Shown here piece after piece: positions 44,859 to 56,930 of a stretch of DNA of 64,000 bases. Within the stretch, counting starts at the first letter, position 1; every line of letters starts with the position of its first letter. The DNA comes from Uloborus plumipes. Lineage: Eukaryota > Arthropoda > Arachnida > Araneae > Uloboridae. The stretch is from the NCBI GenBank assembly GCA_038373865.1, contig JAXGGA010003012.1, forward strand, positions 46,368 to 110,367, read 5' to 3'. A program made the translations under genes and the position numbers. Under the pieces are notes generated by a model that saw only the letters and a list, made by a program, of their open reading frames with translations, ran no database searches and was not told the origin of the DNA.

Positions 44859-46452
44859 AACCAAATGTCTGTCTTTTCTAATCTCCTTCCCCATGGAGAC
44901 AATCTACAAATCTGTTGTGAGCCTTGTAAACAAATAGATTATTATTGCATTGCTGCTGATTTTTTGGTAAACTTTCAAGTCTGTAGTTAAAGTTTATTAA
45001 ATAATATACAGTGCATTTTTCTTAAGTAGAATTTACTTTTACAAAAACCTCAAAATACAAATGAACTTAAACTGAATGTTAAATTTTGTTTATGCAAAGA
45101 GCAATCTATAAATGATATCGAAGAAAAATCAAGTTAATCATAGGCATATAATAAGAAAGCCTGTATTTTGTCATTATGAAGGAAAACTATTGATTTTTGC
45201 TATCTCCGGAAGAAGAAAAACCTTATCAAATTCAACTTCCCAAATAAGATCAAATGTAAAACAACTCTCTTTAGGGGTTTCAGACTCTTCAAACACCCTA
45301 AATACTATAGCAAATTAAAAAAAAGAAAATATTGCAAAATAGTAAAGACTATAAGTGAAATTTTTGAGGGGAAAAAATGAGTAAAATGTTGCCAATCTTC
45401 ATAGATCACTATTTACGTTAAATGTTAGTCCAGTGAATGGTTTTTAAATCTGGGACTATCACCATAAAGAAAAACATTGTTAAATTTCAAAGTTTAAACC
45501 AGGCTTAAAACTGTTAAGTCAGTTCCCAGTGTTTTTATATTTTCTCATTTACAACTTCTGCTGATTATTAAACAATATTTGAATTGAATAGCAAATAGTA
45601 AGTTCAAATACAAATACAAATACAAAAGTGGCGACCAGCAGCAGGCTCAGGTCCCAACTTGGCTAATCTTAAAAAATGGCCCGCTGGCCAAAAAGTTTGG
45701 GACCTCTGGTCTGCTCTACAGTTATGATTTTTCTTTTTTTTTTTTCAAAAGCGAAAGTTTCCTTGGTAATGCAAACAATCGCCAGAACTAACTTCCACTT
45801 TTCACTAAACTTATGCACACTGATATGCAGCTCGTATTTATTCCGACAATATTTATATAACTTTTTCTTTCGCGACGATTCCATCAACAGGTTGGAAAAG
45901 GAAAAGACTTATTTCAAAGCAGTCGGTAAATATTGGCGTTCCAACAGATGTTCATCAGATTTGGAAGGGCGCATATAATGCACCCGAGTTTTTTTCCGCG
46001 TTCCTCGTTCGGCATGGCTGGTTATTATTGAGTTAGTTTTGCAAGTAGCATTTGACCCAACTCATCCCCTGCCGAATTGGAGAAATCAGCTGGAGGATAG
46101 AGCAGGTCAAAAAGACTATCAACGGATGGAACGGCAAGGTGAGGCCTGCATGCTTTGCGAAATGGCTCCGGCACAAAAGCCGTTGTTATTTCGCTGTCGT
46201 CTTTTCATTCTTCCATCAGCAGCCTCTTTTGTTGTCCCGCTATTTGGAAGAACAAACGAACGTTATTTCCTTCGATTCTTTTTTTTTCCGTCGAAGTTAA
46301 TTTGAGAGTTGAGTTGCTCGTTTTCTCCTGTGAGAAATCGTTTCTTTTGCTTTCACGCCCGAAATTAACGGTAACTGTAGCGAAAATAAAGAACTCGCTC
46401 TTTACTTAAGATCGGAAATAATGGGCGCGATAGCTTTCAGTTGGGTAATAGT

Positions 46453-46632
46453 CATTATTGTTGAGCAGTTTTTAAACAACCTCGATTGAGGAAGGAGGCT
46501 CGAAAGAATAAATATTTGTTTGTAAATAACAGTTATCTCTTTCCCTTTTGTGGAGTTTTCGTTGAGGTTAATTAGATATTTAACCGACTTTATAATGGGG
46601 TGTTCTCTTATCTTTAGTTCCAGCTATTGAAA
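46453..46632 (+). repeat. Diverged duplicate block, copy 1
   Basis: GTTGAGCAG, GATTGAGGAAGGAGGCT, GAGGTTAATTA and TTCCAGCTATTGA appear in this order here and again at 47065-47211 (GTTGATGAGCAACCTTGATT, GAAGGAGGCT, GAGAGGTTAATTATT, TTCCAGCTATTGATA). The period is about 600 bases. Confidence 0.75.
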
Positions 46633-47064
46633 GTATTTTTATGCTAGCAAGAAATAAAAGTAGCCATCATCAATTTGCCGGTCTTAATAAATTGCTTGAG
46701 ATCTCTGTTCTTTTTAAAACATTTCTTTCCATCCATTAGGGCTTTCACTTCAAAGCTTGTTCACTGGGTATATGATAATTTTTTATTCTGTAATTTGAGA
46801 TTTAAAGCACTGGTTGAAAAGTTTACTCTTTTTTTTTAAATCTTTTATTTTTAAATTCTAATGACAATTGATAGGTTATAATAATGTTTCTTTCTTATTT
46901 ATTTGCTTTTTAGCCGATGAATTAAGGGATATGTGGGGTGAGGTGAGGGGGGGGGGGCTAAATTCTACAAAAAACGTACCTTTAAAGCTGCTTACCTGTT
47001 ATAGCGATGGAGAATTAAAATTTCAAAAAAAAAAAAAAAAAGGAAAGTGATCCGATGGATAATT

Positions 47065-47211
47065 GTGATTGTTGATGAGCAACCTTGATTGAAGGAGGCT
47101 ATTTGAAGGAAGAAATATTGATTTGTGGGGGTTTTTGTTTACTGGAGAGGTTAATTATTAAAACGTTTTACAACGAGGTGTTTCTCTTGTCTTTCGTTCC
47201 AGCTATTGATA
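47065..47211 (+). repeat. Diverged duplicate block, copy 2
   Basis: Second copy of the block at 46453-46632, shortened by small deletions. Confidence 0.75.
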
Positions 47212-48387
47212 GCAACCAACCAATTCCTGGTTTTATTTAATCACTAGAAGTTTTTGCATTTGGTTTGTTAACACTGACTTTAAAAGCGGTATTTAAGCCC
47301 TTTGGCAGAACTTGTTTGAGTACTACTATTACAAGGGGGAGTATCATTTGTGCGTATTTTTATTATTCCTCGAAAGTTTCGTTTTTGTTTCTTTGATTGG
47401 TTCTTATCTCAATCTTGACTGCGCAAAACGTGATTTGAACTTACTAGAAATGAATTCAAGTATTTTTAGTTCTTTATTACATTATTTATTTATTTATTAT
47501 CCATTTTTCGTTTATTAGTATTAATTTATTTATTTCACTATCATTTATTTATTTATTTTATTTATTTATTTCTGTTTCTCAGTAGTTCGCCATGTTTTTT
47601 TTATATTTTTGTATTGCTATTTTTTTATATTTTTGTATTGTATTTTGCACATGTTTTTTTTATATTTTTGTATTGCCTTCTGTGCGATGCGTTAAAAACA
47701 TATGACAGTTGTACTAATAAAAAGGAACACACAAATACTTTCAAGCTGCTTATGTTCTACAGCGCCAAACCATTTAAATTTCAATACATGGAAAATAATG
47801 TGGCTAACTTTTAAAAAAAGGGAGCGAAGATATAACTGCACACTGCTCCATAAAGGTTTAAAGTACGATGTGTCAGAATGAATAAAAAGTTTGAAAAGGT
47901 ACGCTCACTTTTAAGCCAAATGACATCTTTAACTCTAGGTAAACACCTGCACTGCATTCCAGATTGAGAAAAGTTCGACATATCAGAAACAAATTCAAGT
48001 TTCTGAATTTTGCATTTGGTGCTGATTAAAAAGTTCATAGATCTGATATACAAACCACAACCACACGACTTCTTCGTACGTAGGCATCATTTCTTTACGA
48101 ATAAATAAATAAATTTCTTTTACTAATCTTTAGACACTCCCTAAACCTGTAAAGTGAGTAAATGTAGATAATCTCAATTTCAAACTCAAAGCAATGACAT
48201 GTTGCTGCGTATTGGTTAGCTTACAATAATCTTTAAATTAGTTTAAAAAAACTAAAAAGTACGCTTTTAGATACACTTATAATGCATTAACATGTGATAC
48301 AGTTTAGCCTTTAGTATTAACAATAGTATTAAATATATTATTACTGTTGTATTTGTAAAGAACGCGAATTTTATCTTTTATTCAGAG

Positions 48388-48389
<2 letters not shown>

Positions 48390-48418
<29 letters not shown>

Positions 48419-48484
48419 CATACATACATACATACATACATACATACATACATACATACATACATACATACATACAAACAAACA
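48390..48484. repeat. (CATA)n microsatellite followed by CAAA
   Basis: More than 20 CATA units. The unique sequence on both sides (TTTTATCTTTTATTCAGAGT before, AACAAACCCACAT after) recurs at 60479-60545 around a much shorter CATA run, so the microsatellite belongs to a dispersed element. Confidence 0.95.
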
Positions 48485-51004
48485 AACCCACATTTGAAAC
48501 TAATAAAAGCGCATTAAAAAAGGTAAGTCTCGAATAGTGCGGATGAAAAACTTTCTTCGCATTAGAGGCGGCTTTCACTTCCTAGCGCGCACAGAAATAA
48601 CGCAGGAAAAATAGTTTTACAGAGATTCAAACCTAGGGGTAAGGGAGAAGAAGCTTATAAGGTCTTAGTTGGAGTACAGGGTATATCTCAAAGCATATAG
48701 GCGCACTTTGTCGGGGAATTGCGCCATATTAGTAAAATTATAAAAAAGGATAGACTGGAGTTGTGTGGGAGAAAAAAATTCTACATTTTAATCTTCTTGC
48801 TTAAAATTGATGACATGACTGTACTAGGACCGTATTTAAGGGGTGGGTTTTTAGGGTTCCCGCCGAAATTTTTCGAAACTTCTTAAAGATGCTTTTCATA
48901 CGCACTTTTTTGCTGAAAAAACTATTGTTACTCTTACTTTTGAATATCTTTTTTTATTTGAAAAATGAAATTGTCATAATAAACTAATTGTACTAATTAA
49001 GTGTTTTATCTTCAGCATTCATTTCTATTGTAGTTATTGCAAATATAATTTCTTACAGGACACTACAACGTTTTTCTTTCAAATTTAGAATACAACTAAT
49101 TAAAGCACCAACATTCTTTGAATTTGAAAGAAAACTTTTTTTTTAACGCATTTTATAAGTGTCGCAAAATAGAAATTTCAGAAGTATTTTTCGAATACGA
49201 GAATAAAAGTAAAATGTATCTACCCTTTTGAATGATTAAAAGACATCGAATATTTAACAGGACGAAGTTATGCAGTAGGAAAATCTATGTAAGAAAAAAA
49301 AGAAAGAAACTATCAACGGGGGGGGGGGGGCGTCTAAAATTCTAACTGACTGACACTAAAAACTAATCCTTGTTATTATCTGGTATTTAATTGTGTGCTA
49401 GTTTAATCAAAGCCCTTTAAATATTAACATTTTTTCAACTAATTTATATTTCAAAACAATACGAGTTTCTCGCCATAATACTATGCACGTGGCTTGTTAT
49501 CTGTTACCAGCATTAGATGAAGGTAAGAACACCATAGAAATGAATTTCACTATGTAATCCAGTGAAGCCTTCATTCAAAATTGTCATTATTACGATTACT
49601 GTGATTACGATTTCTATTTTTCTCGATTTCTCCAGGATCCCGTTATTAAACCCGGACCATGAGACCATGGTACCAATTGGAAGGTACATCCTTGAAATCG
49701 GTCCAGACATCTTCGAGTAATCTTATAACACACATAAAAAAAATCTCCAACGAATTGTATGACCTCCTCCTTTGTTGAAGTCGGTTAAAAATAAATGAAA
49801 TGCCTAAACAGTAGGGCATAAAAAAAGGGGAACTATTTCCTTTCATACGGTTTCCATGGAGACGCAAAATTTCAAAACTTGATGCGCTTATTTTAAAATA
49901 ATAGAGTATAGGGCTGTTTAAAAATATTTTTTCTTTCTTGAAATATATTAATTTTCTTAAAAATAGAAGTTTCTTAAAATACTCGCAGTTTCGTCTGCCG
50001 CAAGGTTAAGTGCTGTATATACTAATAGTTCTTGACTTCTTTGAGTCAGTTATTATTTTTATGTCCACTTAAATTAAGAAAACGACCGATCGTTCTCTCG
50101 ACTTCGAAAGGTAACGCCAGCTCTAAATAATGATCGAAAACCTTAAAACCCTGCAATTATGTACAAGTTTTACGACGAAACATTCGCTGTCATGCGAATT
50201 ACAGAAGATTTTGGTAATCTATGAACCAAGAAATCCCCTAAGTCCTATTATACATTACTGCTATTAATCGCATGAAATGATACGGTTTCTTCACTGAAAG
50301 TAGCGAGTTCGCCTTCCTAGTCTTTAGAAAATTGTGAAGGGAGAGAAATTTATAGTTATTTCGTCAATGGTTTCGTGGGGAAAACGTATTAACAAGTATA
50401 TCGTGTAAAAAAAAAAAAAAAAAACTTTTAAAAACGCTTTAAGGTAGATGATTTGAATTCAGGGAAAACTCGGAAGCCTGAATTGTTTGAAAAGTTTCAA
50501 AAGCCCAAAATACACAAATCCATGTTTAAGTTCAAGCTATAAAATTATTTTCTTAACTTTATTTAAAACAAAATTTATAGCTATTATTATTTTTTTTCTT
50601 ATTTTTCTTCTTCTTCTTCTTCTTCTTAGTATTATTATTTGTCAACGATTAAGAAACTTGTCCTATGCATTAACGAAACAGCTAGTATAATAATAACAAA
50701 ACCTTCTAAATACGCCTTTAAATTGAAGACTTCAATCACAGAAAGCTATGCAAACCTAGATTATTTGGAGAGTTTTAAAAGCTTAAAATTAACGAATTTA
50801 TGCTTGGTTAAGTTCAGACTTGAAATAAATGTGTGTTAACTTCGTAATTACCTTTTTTTTTTTTTGGATAAATAACAAATTGCTATATGTTTTCTTTTGG
50901 ACCTCAGTTGCTGGGTGGTTCCTTTTACAGTTTCACGGTGTACCATGTACCAACGTGGCGCATCCACCAACCCTCTTGCTCCTCCACCGGCCACCAATAT
51001 GGGG
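48485..51004. other. Gene-free stretch
   Basis: No recognised genes. Homopolymer G at 49317-49329, A tract near 50408 and CTT repeat at 50606-50627. The ACCGTATTTAAGGGGTGGG segment near 48829 resembles a hAT end without a partner. Confidence 0.4.
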
Positions 51005-51012
51005 CGTACGGA

Positions 51013-51183
51013 CAGACCCGTCATTTAAGGGGGGGGACAGGGAGGGGGTCAATTGCCCCCCCCTGACTTTGAGAAATTAATGTATTTACAAATAAGTGGG
51101 CGTGGTTTTTGTTGTTTTCTGGTGAAATTGTATTGTGTTTTTACCCTTTGCTCCCTCCTAAAAAACTTGAAATGACTTCCTTG
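51013..51183. mobile_element. hAT micro-MITE, family B copy 3 (171 bp)
   Basis: Starts CAGACCCGTCATTTAAGG and ends TTGAAATGACTTCCTTG. Flanked by perfect CGTACGGA duplications (51005-51012, 51184-51191). Interior AAGTGGGCGTGGTTTTTGT is shared with 14043-14190. Confidence 0.95.
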
Positions 51184-51196
51184 CGTACGGACGTTT

Positions 51197-51265
51197 GCCC
51201 TTGGCGGAGTTTGATCCAGGGACCAGCGTGATGGTAATCCCGTACTTTAACCATTGAACCAAAAG
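51197..51265 (-). repeat. tRNA-derived SINE head
   Basis: On the minus strand TTTTGGTTCAATGGTTAAAG provides an A box and GGATCAAACTCC a diverged B box. It begins six bases from the micro-MITE duplication, so the MITE appears to have landed at or in a SINE. Confidence 0.5.
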
Positions 51266-52617
51266 TACGTTAAAAGTTGGGTGATGTGCTCTTGGACGTA
51301 CACGACACGCTTTTAGCAAATCCTCATTGCGAAAAACTTAATTTGAATTCAAGTTGTCTTCTTTTTAAAGCAACGATTAAAAAGCTTGTTCCCCCCAGCC
51401 ACACAAACTGACAGGACAGAGCAACAAAAATATCTGATAGTAGTATCAATTTTTTTTCCTAGGAAAGTACCCGGATTTTCGGTTTTTGCCTTCGGTTTCG
51501 GTCGGTTTTCTGCGGAGCCAGACCCTAGGGAGTAATTCCAATTTTCAACAGATGAGATACACTCGTAATTGGACAAAAATATCGTTGAATAGCAATAAAT
51601 ATTAATTGATAAAGAATAAATTTTTCACTAAATGAGCAAAATTGCTTAAAATTCGAAGAAGTCCCCAGGTGAACGATATTATCACTTTCCCACCCAAGCG
51701 GCTTAGGATGCTGCTCCATTGGCCTTGTTTGAGCAAAATTGTTACAAACTCTTACACACTCCCCTGATTTTCATGAACAGGAAATTAGGCATAAGATATC
51801 GTCTCGATTCGCTGTTGACGAGCCGACAAAGTAGCCTGCCTTCGATAACAAAAGTACCCCTAGGCTAGCCCGTAGTGGCTCAGCTCAGCACAGGTGACAT
51901 CTCGCTTGTTTGGATAACAACATATCTCTCGTACACAATCAACTAGCCTCGAGAACACATATGGGTTTCGATGGAAAAGTTGAACTTTTTGCCCAAATAT
52001 TCAAATGCGATCTCGGATGCATAAATCAAGGAGGCTATTTTCCGCTTGATCGGGCAGCATGTGGGCTCTTCTGTGTTCGATAATTCTGCATAGGGAGGTT
52101 GGGGTGTGAAGCAGTTACTCGGAGTTAACTGCTCACCCATGCATAATTTTCGAGGCTGCGCTTCCGATCTTAAAATGTCGCATTCTCGGCTAAACTGGGG
52201 AAATCGGTAAAGCGTTTTGAACTTAGTAACTTGCAGTTTACTGGGTATTTTTTAAAAAGCAAAATAACGATTCTAGGCTAGTAGTGGCTTATGCTCGGGA
52301 TTTCGAATGCTAATGATATGCACAGACCGCACATTTTCTTATGCGGTAGCTCCTAATCTTTGCTGGGAAATTTTCATTTTGATCCATTGCTATTATCATA
52401 TTTCAGTAAAAATCAATTATTGTGTGGTTAATGGAATGACGTTTATTTAAGAGTGCTTAAGAATAACCATTGCTGGCAAAGCCGGATTAACATCTTCTGT
52501 GCCTTGAGCGAGAGAAAAACTTTAAAGTCATTAACTTTTCTATCATCAGATCTAGTGCCCGGTTTTAACTATGCTGTAGGCTTGGGGCAATAAAGACATT
52601 GGAGATCTCCCACCTTT
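51266..52617. other. Gene-free stretch
   Basis: No family-like open frame or clear element. It is slightly less AT-rich around 51780-52200. Confidence 0.35.
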
Positions 52618-53179
52618 TACGAGGATTGGAACAAAAGTCACGGTAGCTATTTTTTTTCTTGCAGATACCAGTACGGTTGCAAAATGGGACATATATACAG
52701 ACGTAGGTACTAAGTGTTAACTACATGTACTGACAATGAGTAGCACCGAAATATCGTAACACACTAATACTCAAGGTAATATGACCTCACCATGCGAAAG
52801 AATGAAGTGACGCACCATGTCTGAATGTCCGGATTCAGACATAGAATCAGGACATTCAGACATGCTGAGGCAGATGTCATCGCCTCCCCCAAAGTGCTGT
52901 GACAGTAGCAGGGGAATACTTTTAGGATCGTTTGGCACAGCTCAGATTTCTCATGTCAATCATGTGTGTACTGTGTTGCCATTCTTTTGCACGGTAAAGT
53001 CTATATGGCGACTGTATGGTACAGTTCAAAATTAGTGTGCTACGATATTTCAGTGATATTCATTGTCCGCACATATAGTTAACACCTTATCCCTTCGTCT
53101 CTATACGGCCCATTTTCCAACCGCATTGTCATCTGCAAGAAAAAAAGTAGTTGCTATAACTTTTGCTCCAACCCTCGTA
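52618..53179. mobile_element. Mariner-type MITE, 562 bp
   Basis: Starts TACGAGGATTGGAACAAAAG and ends CTTTTGCTCCAACCCTCGTA, with TA at both ends. The arms match for about 150 bases, including a TTTTTTTCTTGCAGAT segment and GAAATATCGTA. No transposase remains. The centre contains a perfect 15 bp stem (52817-52865). Confidence 0.85.
52817..52865. repeat. Hairpin: CATGTCTGAATGTCC and complement
   Basis: CATGTCTGAATGTCC is followed after a 19 bp spacer by its exact reverse complement GGACATTCAGACATG. The spacer also contains TTCAGACATAGAATCA, repeating the motif. It lies inside the mariner-type MITE. Confidence 0.9.
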
Positions 53180-53439
53180 TATTGTAACTGGAAAACTTCA
53201 ATTTGAATCCTGTGATTTGACTTTATCTGCAAACATCAACTCTGTTGTTTTTTCCTTTCATTGTAGTTTCGATCCCTCCAACAATATGGCACTTATAAGG
53301 CGAAGCCTGGCCTCGACAATGTTTATTTTTTTCTGGGGAGATAACTAAAAATGGGAAGTATTGCTATTTGAGTTCGGTTTCTTTCGCAATACTACCAAGA
53401 AGGTACGTCAACTCAGCGCTATACTGCAAAAAATAAAAT

Positions 53440-53690
53440 GTTGTTTTTACAGTATAATACAGCTAATTTTACAGTAATAAGCTATAAAATTGCTAGTTTC
53501 ACAGTTTATTACAGTGCATTTTATAAAGTTCTGGAACCTCTTCTGCCACTATTATACTGTTGTTTTTACAGTATAATACATCTAATTTTATGGTAACAAA
53601 CTAAAATTGCTAGTTTTACAGTAATAAACTGTAAAATTTGTAACTGTACAGTTTATCGATGTGCTTTTTAGTTTTAATCTGTTCCCTCTG
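53440..53690 (+). repeat. TTTTACAGTATAATACA repeat, two tandem copies
   Basis: GTTGTTTTTACAGTATAATA begins at 53440 and again at 53559, with TTTTACAGTAATAA... following in both. A third, partial copy lies at about 55580-55650 (TATAATACAGCTAATTTTAC). The period is about 119 bases. Confidence 0.85.
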
Positions 53691-54053
53691 TTTCCAGTGT
53701 TGTACTCCAAAAGTAACAGTTTATTCTTTGTAGTGCAGTCGTCCTTCCAATTTTGGTGAAATCCCTAAATGGAAGTCAAGGTCAGGCTCCACTGTATCAA
53801 AGCCAATCAATCTACAGGAAGGATAGTTTTGTACCTCAGAACCAGACTAACGTTAGTCCATTTTTGTAACTTTTCAGGAGAAGAGAAAAACGATTGTCGG
53901 GTGCATGCCAAGGATGGGACTCGCGCTCTTTTAATGCCTCTAAATAATTGTGAAGGAATTTGTTGTGTAGAATACCGTTCTCATGGGTCGATGCAGAATA
54001 AGATTCTACATACAATTCACTAATAAAGTGAAAATCGCCATTTTTGGACTTAC

Positions 54054-54287
54054 GTCGTTCTGGTTCTGAGGTACAGAGTTTATTTCTGTTTTTGATCGAA
54101 AAGTGGCGAATCCCCCTCGCGACCTTGATATAACTCTCGATGGTCGGAATTGAAAGTGGGAATATGTATCTCGCTTTGGCATCGCCTCCCGAGCTGCCCC
54201 CATTGTCCGAGAAACCTCTTCTCGGGCTAACAGGAAGACGAAAACAGAACAATATGCAGAAGAAGAAGAAAATTCCGAGGACGACTC
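54054..54287 (-). CDS. Candidate coding exon with a transmembrane helix; product unknown
   Basis: An open minus-strand segment starts after ACCACAG (a poor acceptor with no pyrimidine tract) and ends exactly at a consensus GTAAGT donor. The translation opens with a hydrophobic helix VVLGIFFFFCILFCF, then a basic, serine/glycine-rich segment (RLPVSPRRGF, GGSSGGDAKARY). It reads as a single-pass membrane anchor with a cytoplasmic tail. The frame has a stop just upstream, so an earlier exon is needed. The segment is less AT-rich than its surroundings. I do not recognise the family and it may not be a gene. Confidence 0.25.
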
Positions 54288-54983
54288 CTGTGGTCAGCCT
54301 GCCGTGACCGAGGCTCGAGTCGATGAACCTCGCTCAGCCAAAATCTTCGGAACAATAAATGTAGCGCCCCTTATGACGCTCCAGAGGTCCGAGTGGGAAG
54401 GGATCCCGAGCTCTGCTCGACGGTCGCCATCTTGGGTCACGAATTAATTCGCAAATCTGACTTTGGATCATTCGAAGAGAAAGCCGCCATCTTGTCCCGC
54501 ACGTGCGCTCATGCATTTCATTAAAAAATAGTGATTTTAAACGGTAGAAAGTGAGATCTTGTCGGTTAAGAAATCAAAAACCGGTGTGGGATTTCTTTGG
54601 CAAGAAACTTTGTCCATTACGTTTTAAAATAACTACTTTTCAATGAAATATATGAGCGTCACGTGAAGGGCAAGATGACGTTTTCGTGGAATCGCCTTTT
54701 TGCACTAATTCTGCTAATTGTGGTTCAATTGAAAGTGATGGAATTTTTAAAATGCTGTGTGAAGAAAATTCGTAAAAGCATTCGCACAGGAATAATCATC
54801 GTCTAAAAGATGAAATTGGAGGGAAAGTATTTAACGGGAGAAAAAAATAGATAATGCTCAAATAACCAAGACATCAAGAAAAACGGTAACAGAATCCATT
54901 GACCAAATATGGTGCCAGACCGGTTCACGCATACTGGCGAGTTGTAGCAAACCGTAAGTCTTAAATTACCGTTAGAGGCTTAC

Positions 54984-55182
54984 GGTGTGTTTCTCGGGGC
55001 CTCGGCCCCATACTTAAACTTGTAATCCGCGGGATTAACCCAACCCCTTCTCCACGCGATCTCAGGGCCTCGACCATCCTGATCCTCTCAAGAACCCAAT
55101 TTCTCAGCCCATCGGGCAATTCGGAAATAAAAGAATTAAGTCGAAAATGGAATTCGCGATTGTGTTCGGTTTTTACGCGCAT
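54984..55182 (-). CDS. Candidate upstream exon; product unknown
   Basis: Minus-strand frame from ATG at 55182 to a GTAAGC donor at 54983, phase 1, which matches the phase required by the candidate exon at 54287-54054. It includes SFISELPDGLRNWVLERIRM and is rich in arginine. The joining is inferred only from splice motifs and phase. Confidence 0.2.
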
Positions 55183-55320
55183 TATGGGAGGCGGATTCTA
55201 TTTCCGTGTTATTTAAGCGATGACCCAAAGAGGCAAAAGAATGTGTAAGGACTCTTTGAAGTTCGTTTCCTTTTTTTTAAGACTTCGCCTTCCGAAGCTT
55301 ACCTTGAGCCTTTGATAGAG

Positions 55321-56930
55321 GACTAAACCTGCTGAAATGCGATGATGGGTAAAACTTGGAGAGAGTGACACTTGACGTCAATTTAAATGACCTAGGCTAC
55401 TAGGGTCCCGAAATATTGCAACTTCTACAGAGCTCTTAGAATTCTTGGTTTGAGGCCTTTGCTGATGAAAACGATACATTTAAAATTGTATTGAATATTT
55501 TAACAATAACGCGATATTTTCTCAAAATAAATTTTCTCCGCTGAGCAATATTTTTTTTTTACCGTTCCACACTGCAAAAAGAAATGTTTTTATAGTATAA
55601 TACAGCTAATTTTACAGTAATAAACTGTACAAATTGCTAATTTTACAGATATTTCGGCGAGATTTACAAGATAAATCATTGTAAAATATTTTCTCTTTTG
55701 TTGGTTCGCAACAAACTAGGAGTGCAAATGTTTGAATTGTTATCTTGCTCACTCTAAGTCATCTATTACAAAATTTAAACGTAGAAGGAAGTAGTGTGGG
55801 GTCCACACCACATTTTTTGATAAAATATAAAACATCGACTTCGAAAAAAACATTGATGTTCCCGAAACATCGACATCGATGTCGCCTCCCCCCCCCCCCC
55901 AACCTCTAGTTCTTTTTAACAAACTACTTCCGGATAAATCCGCCAATTCGATCAAAATAATAATGATTCAATTTTCCGGATAGAGCTTATTAGTTTTTGT
56001 ACGGTGGAAAATTGGTGAAAAAAAAAGTTTCAGTTAAAAAAAAAAGACACCATGGAGCAACATGTCTCAGCTATTATGTACCTATCTCTTTTTGTCTGAG
56101 TTAAAACGAAAAAGAATTAGAAAACTGCATTAGAATTTCAGTAAAAGAAACGACAACCTTTTCGAACACGGAAAGAGTTCCCTTCGAACGCATATTTTCC
56201 CATCTCATTGCCCTCGCAGAGGGGAATTTTTTAGCAGTTTGTCATTACATGTTGCGCAGGAATATTCGAAAACCGCCCAAAATAGCACGATGCATTCCTG
56301 AAGTTTCTACTTTTGCGCTACTTATCCTTTACTCCAGTGAACCTTCTGCTGCATAACAGACTATGAAAGTTCCTGTTCGTAAGGTTCAGTATTCGGTTGT
56401 TGAATTTAGCATATTTAGTTCGCTATTCAATATTTAAAAATGGCGAAATTGTGAACATCGAAGGTTTCACACCATTTTTATTTGCTACAGATTTTCTTTT
56501 CTTTATCCCCCCCCCCCGGAGTTATGATTTATTGGAAGGTAGAAAATACTTCCTTAATGATGCTGAATTAGCGGTACGTTCTCAGTTTATTCGAAAAATT
56601 TCCTCATTTAAATCTGTCTAGCATGCTTTTTAAGTGCATTGCGCGACAAATATGGAGGGGCTCTCGCCTTGAAATTAAGTTTGTGGGAGGAGAAATTCTC
56701 AATTTATCGAATTTATTCGGTTTTTCATTCATTTACGAGCACGCACAAATTTTTGATGAGCAGAGACATTAGGCATCCTAAAAATAAAATTAAAAATAGT
56801 CAAAATAGTTTTAAAAAACTGAAAAATACTTTTAAATATAGTTTAGCCTCTAGTATTAATAATAGTATTAAATAAAAAAAATTCTTATATTTGTAAAGAA
56901 CGTGAATAGTACAGCAGATATGTGACCGAA
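55321..56930. other. Gene-free stretch with dispersed repeat fragments
   Basis: Holds the partial ACAGTATAATA repeat (55580-55650), a C-tract at 55888-55901 and, at 56840-56905, a copy of the TTTAGCCTTTAGTATTAA segment also present at 48304. No gene is recognised. Confidence 0.45.

Larger units (their letters stand above)
43966..45665. repeat. Inverted pair enclosing the nested hAT MITEs
   Basis: GAGCCTGCTGCTGGTCG with following CATTTGTATTTATAATTT (43990-44035) is matched inverted by CGACCAGCAGCAGGCTC with preceding CAAATACAAATAC (45605-45650). It may be the remains of one larger hAT element; the AGTTTGGGACCTCTGG sequence near 45692 resembles a hAT end. The left outer end is missing. Confidence 0.5.
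45666..48300. other. Gene-free stretch with a diverged tandem duplication
   Basis: Open frames near 46039-46409 overlap in all three frames and show no family motif. The diverged duplicate blocks 46453-46632 and 47065-47211 are described separately. TTTAT-rich low complexity occupies 47485-47580. Confidence 0.45.
54000..55320. promoter_or_regulatory. CpG-richer island with paired YY1-like sites
   Basis: CG dinucleotides are much denser here than in flanking sequence. On the minus strand CAAGATGGCG occurs twice, at 54494-54485 and 54434-54425; this is the YY1 core often found at animal transcription starts. The segment carries the candidate exons described separately. It is probably a promoter or 5' region of an unrecognised minus-strand gene. 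Confidence 0.35.

Noticed and set aside
44495..44902. Long overlapping frames rich in Gly/Pro on both strands
   Set aside because: They are translations of the nested hAT MITEs and their G/C tracts.
46039..46409. Three overlapping open frames on the plus strand
   Set aside because: All three frames are open over the same bases, as expected from local composition; none has a recognisable motif.
48390..48484. CRISPR-like regular repeats
   Set aside because: A simple 4 bp microsatellite in an animal genome; no spacers.
48378..48578. Frame with repeated MYVC residues
   Set aside because: It is the CATA microsatellite read as protein.
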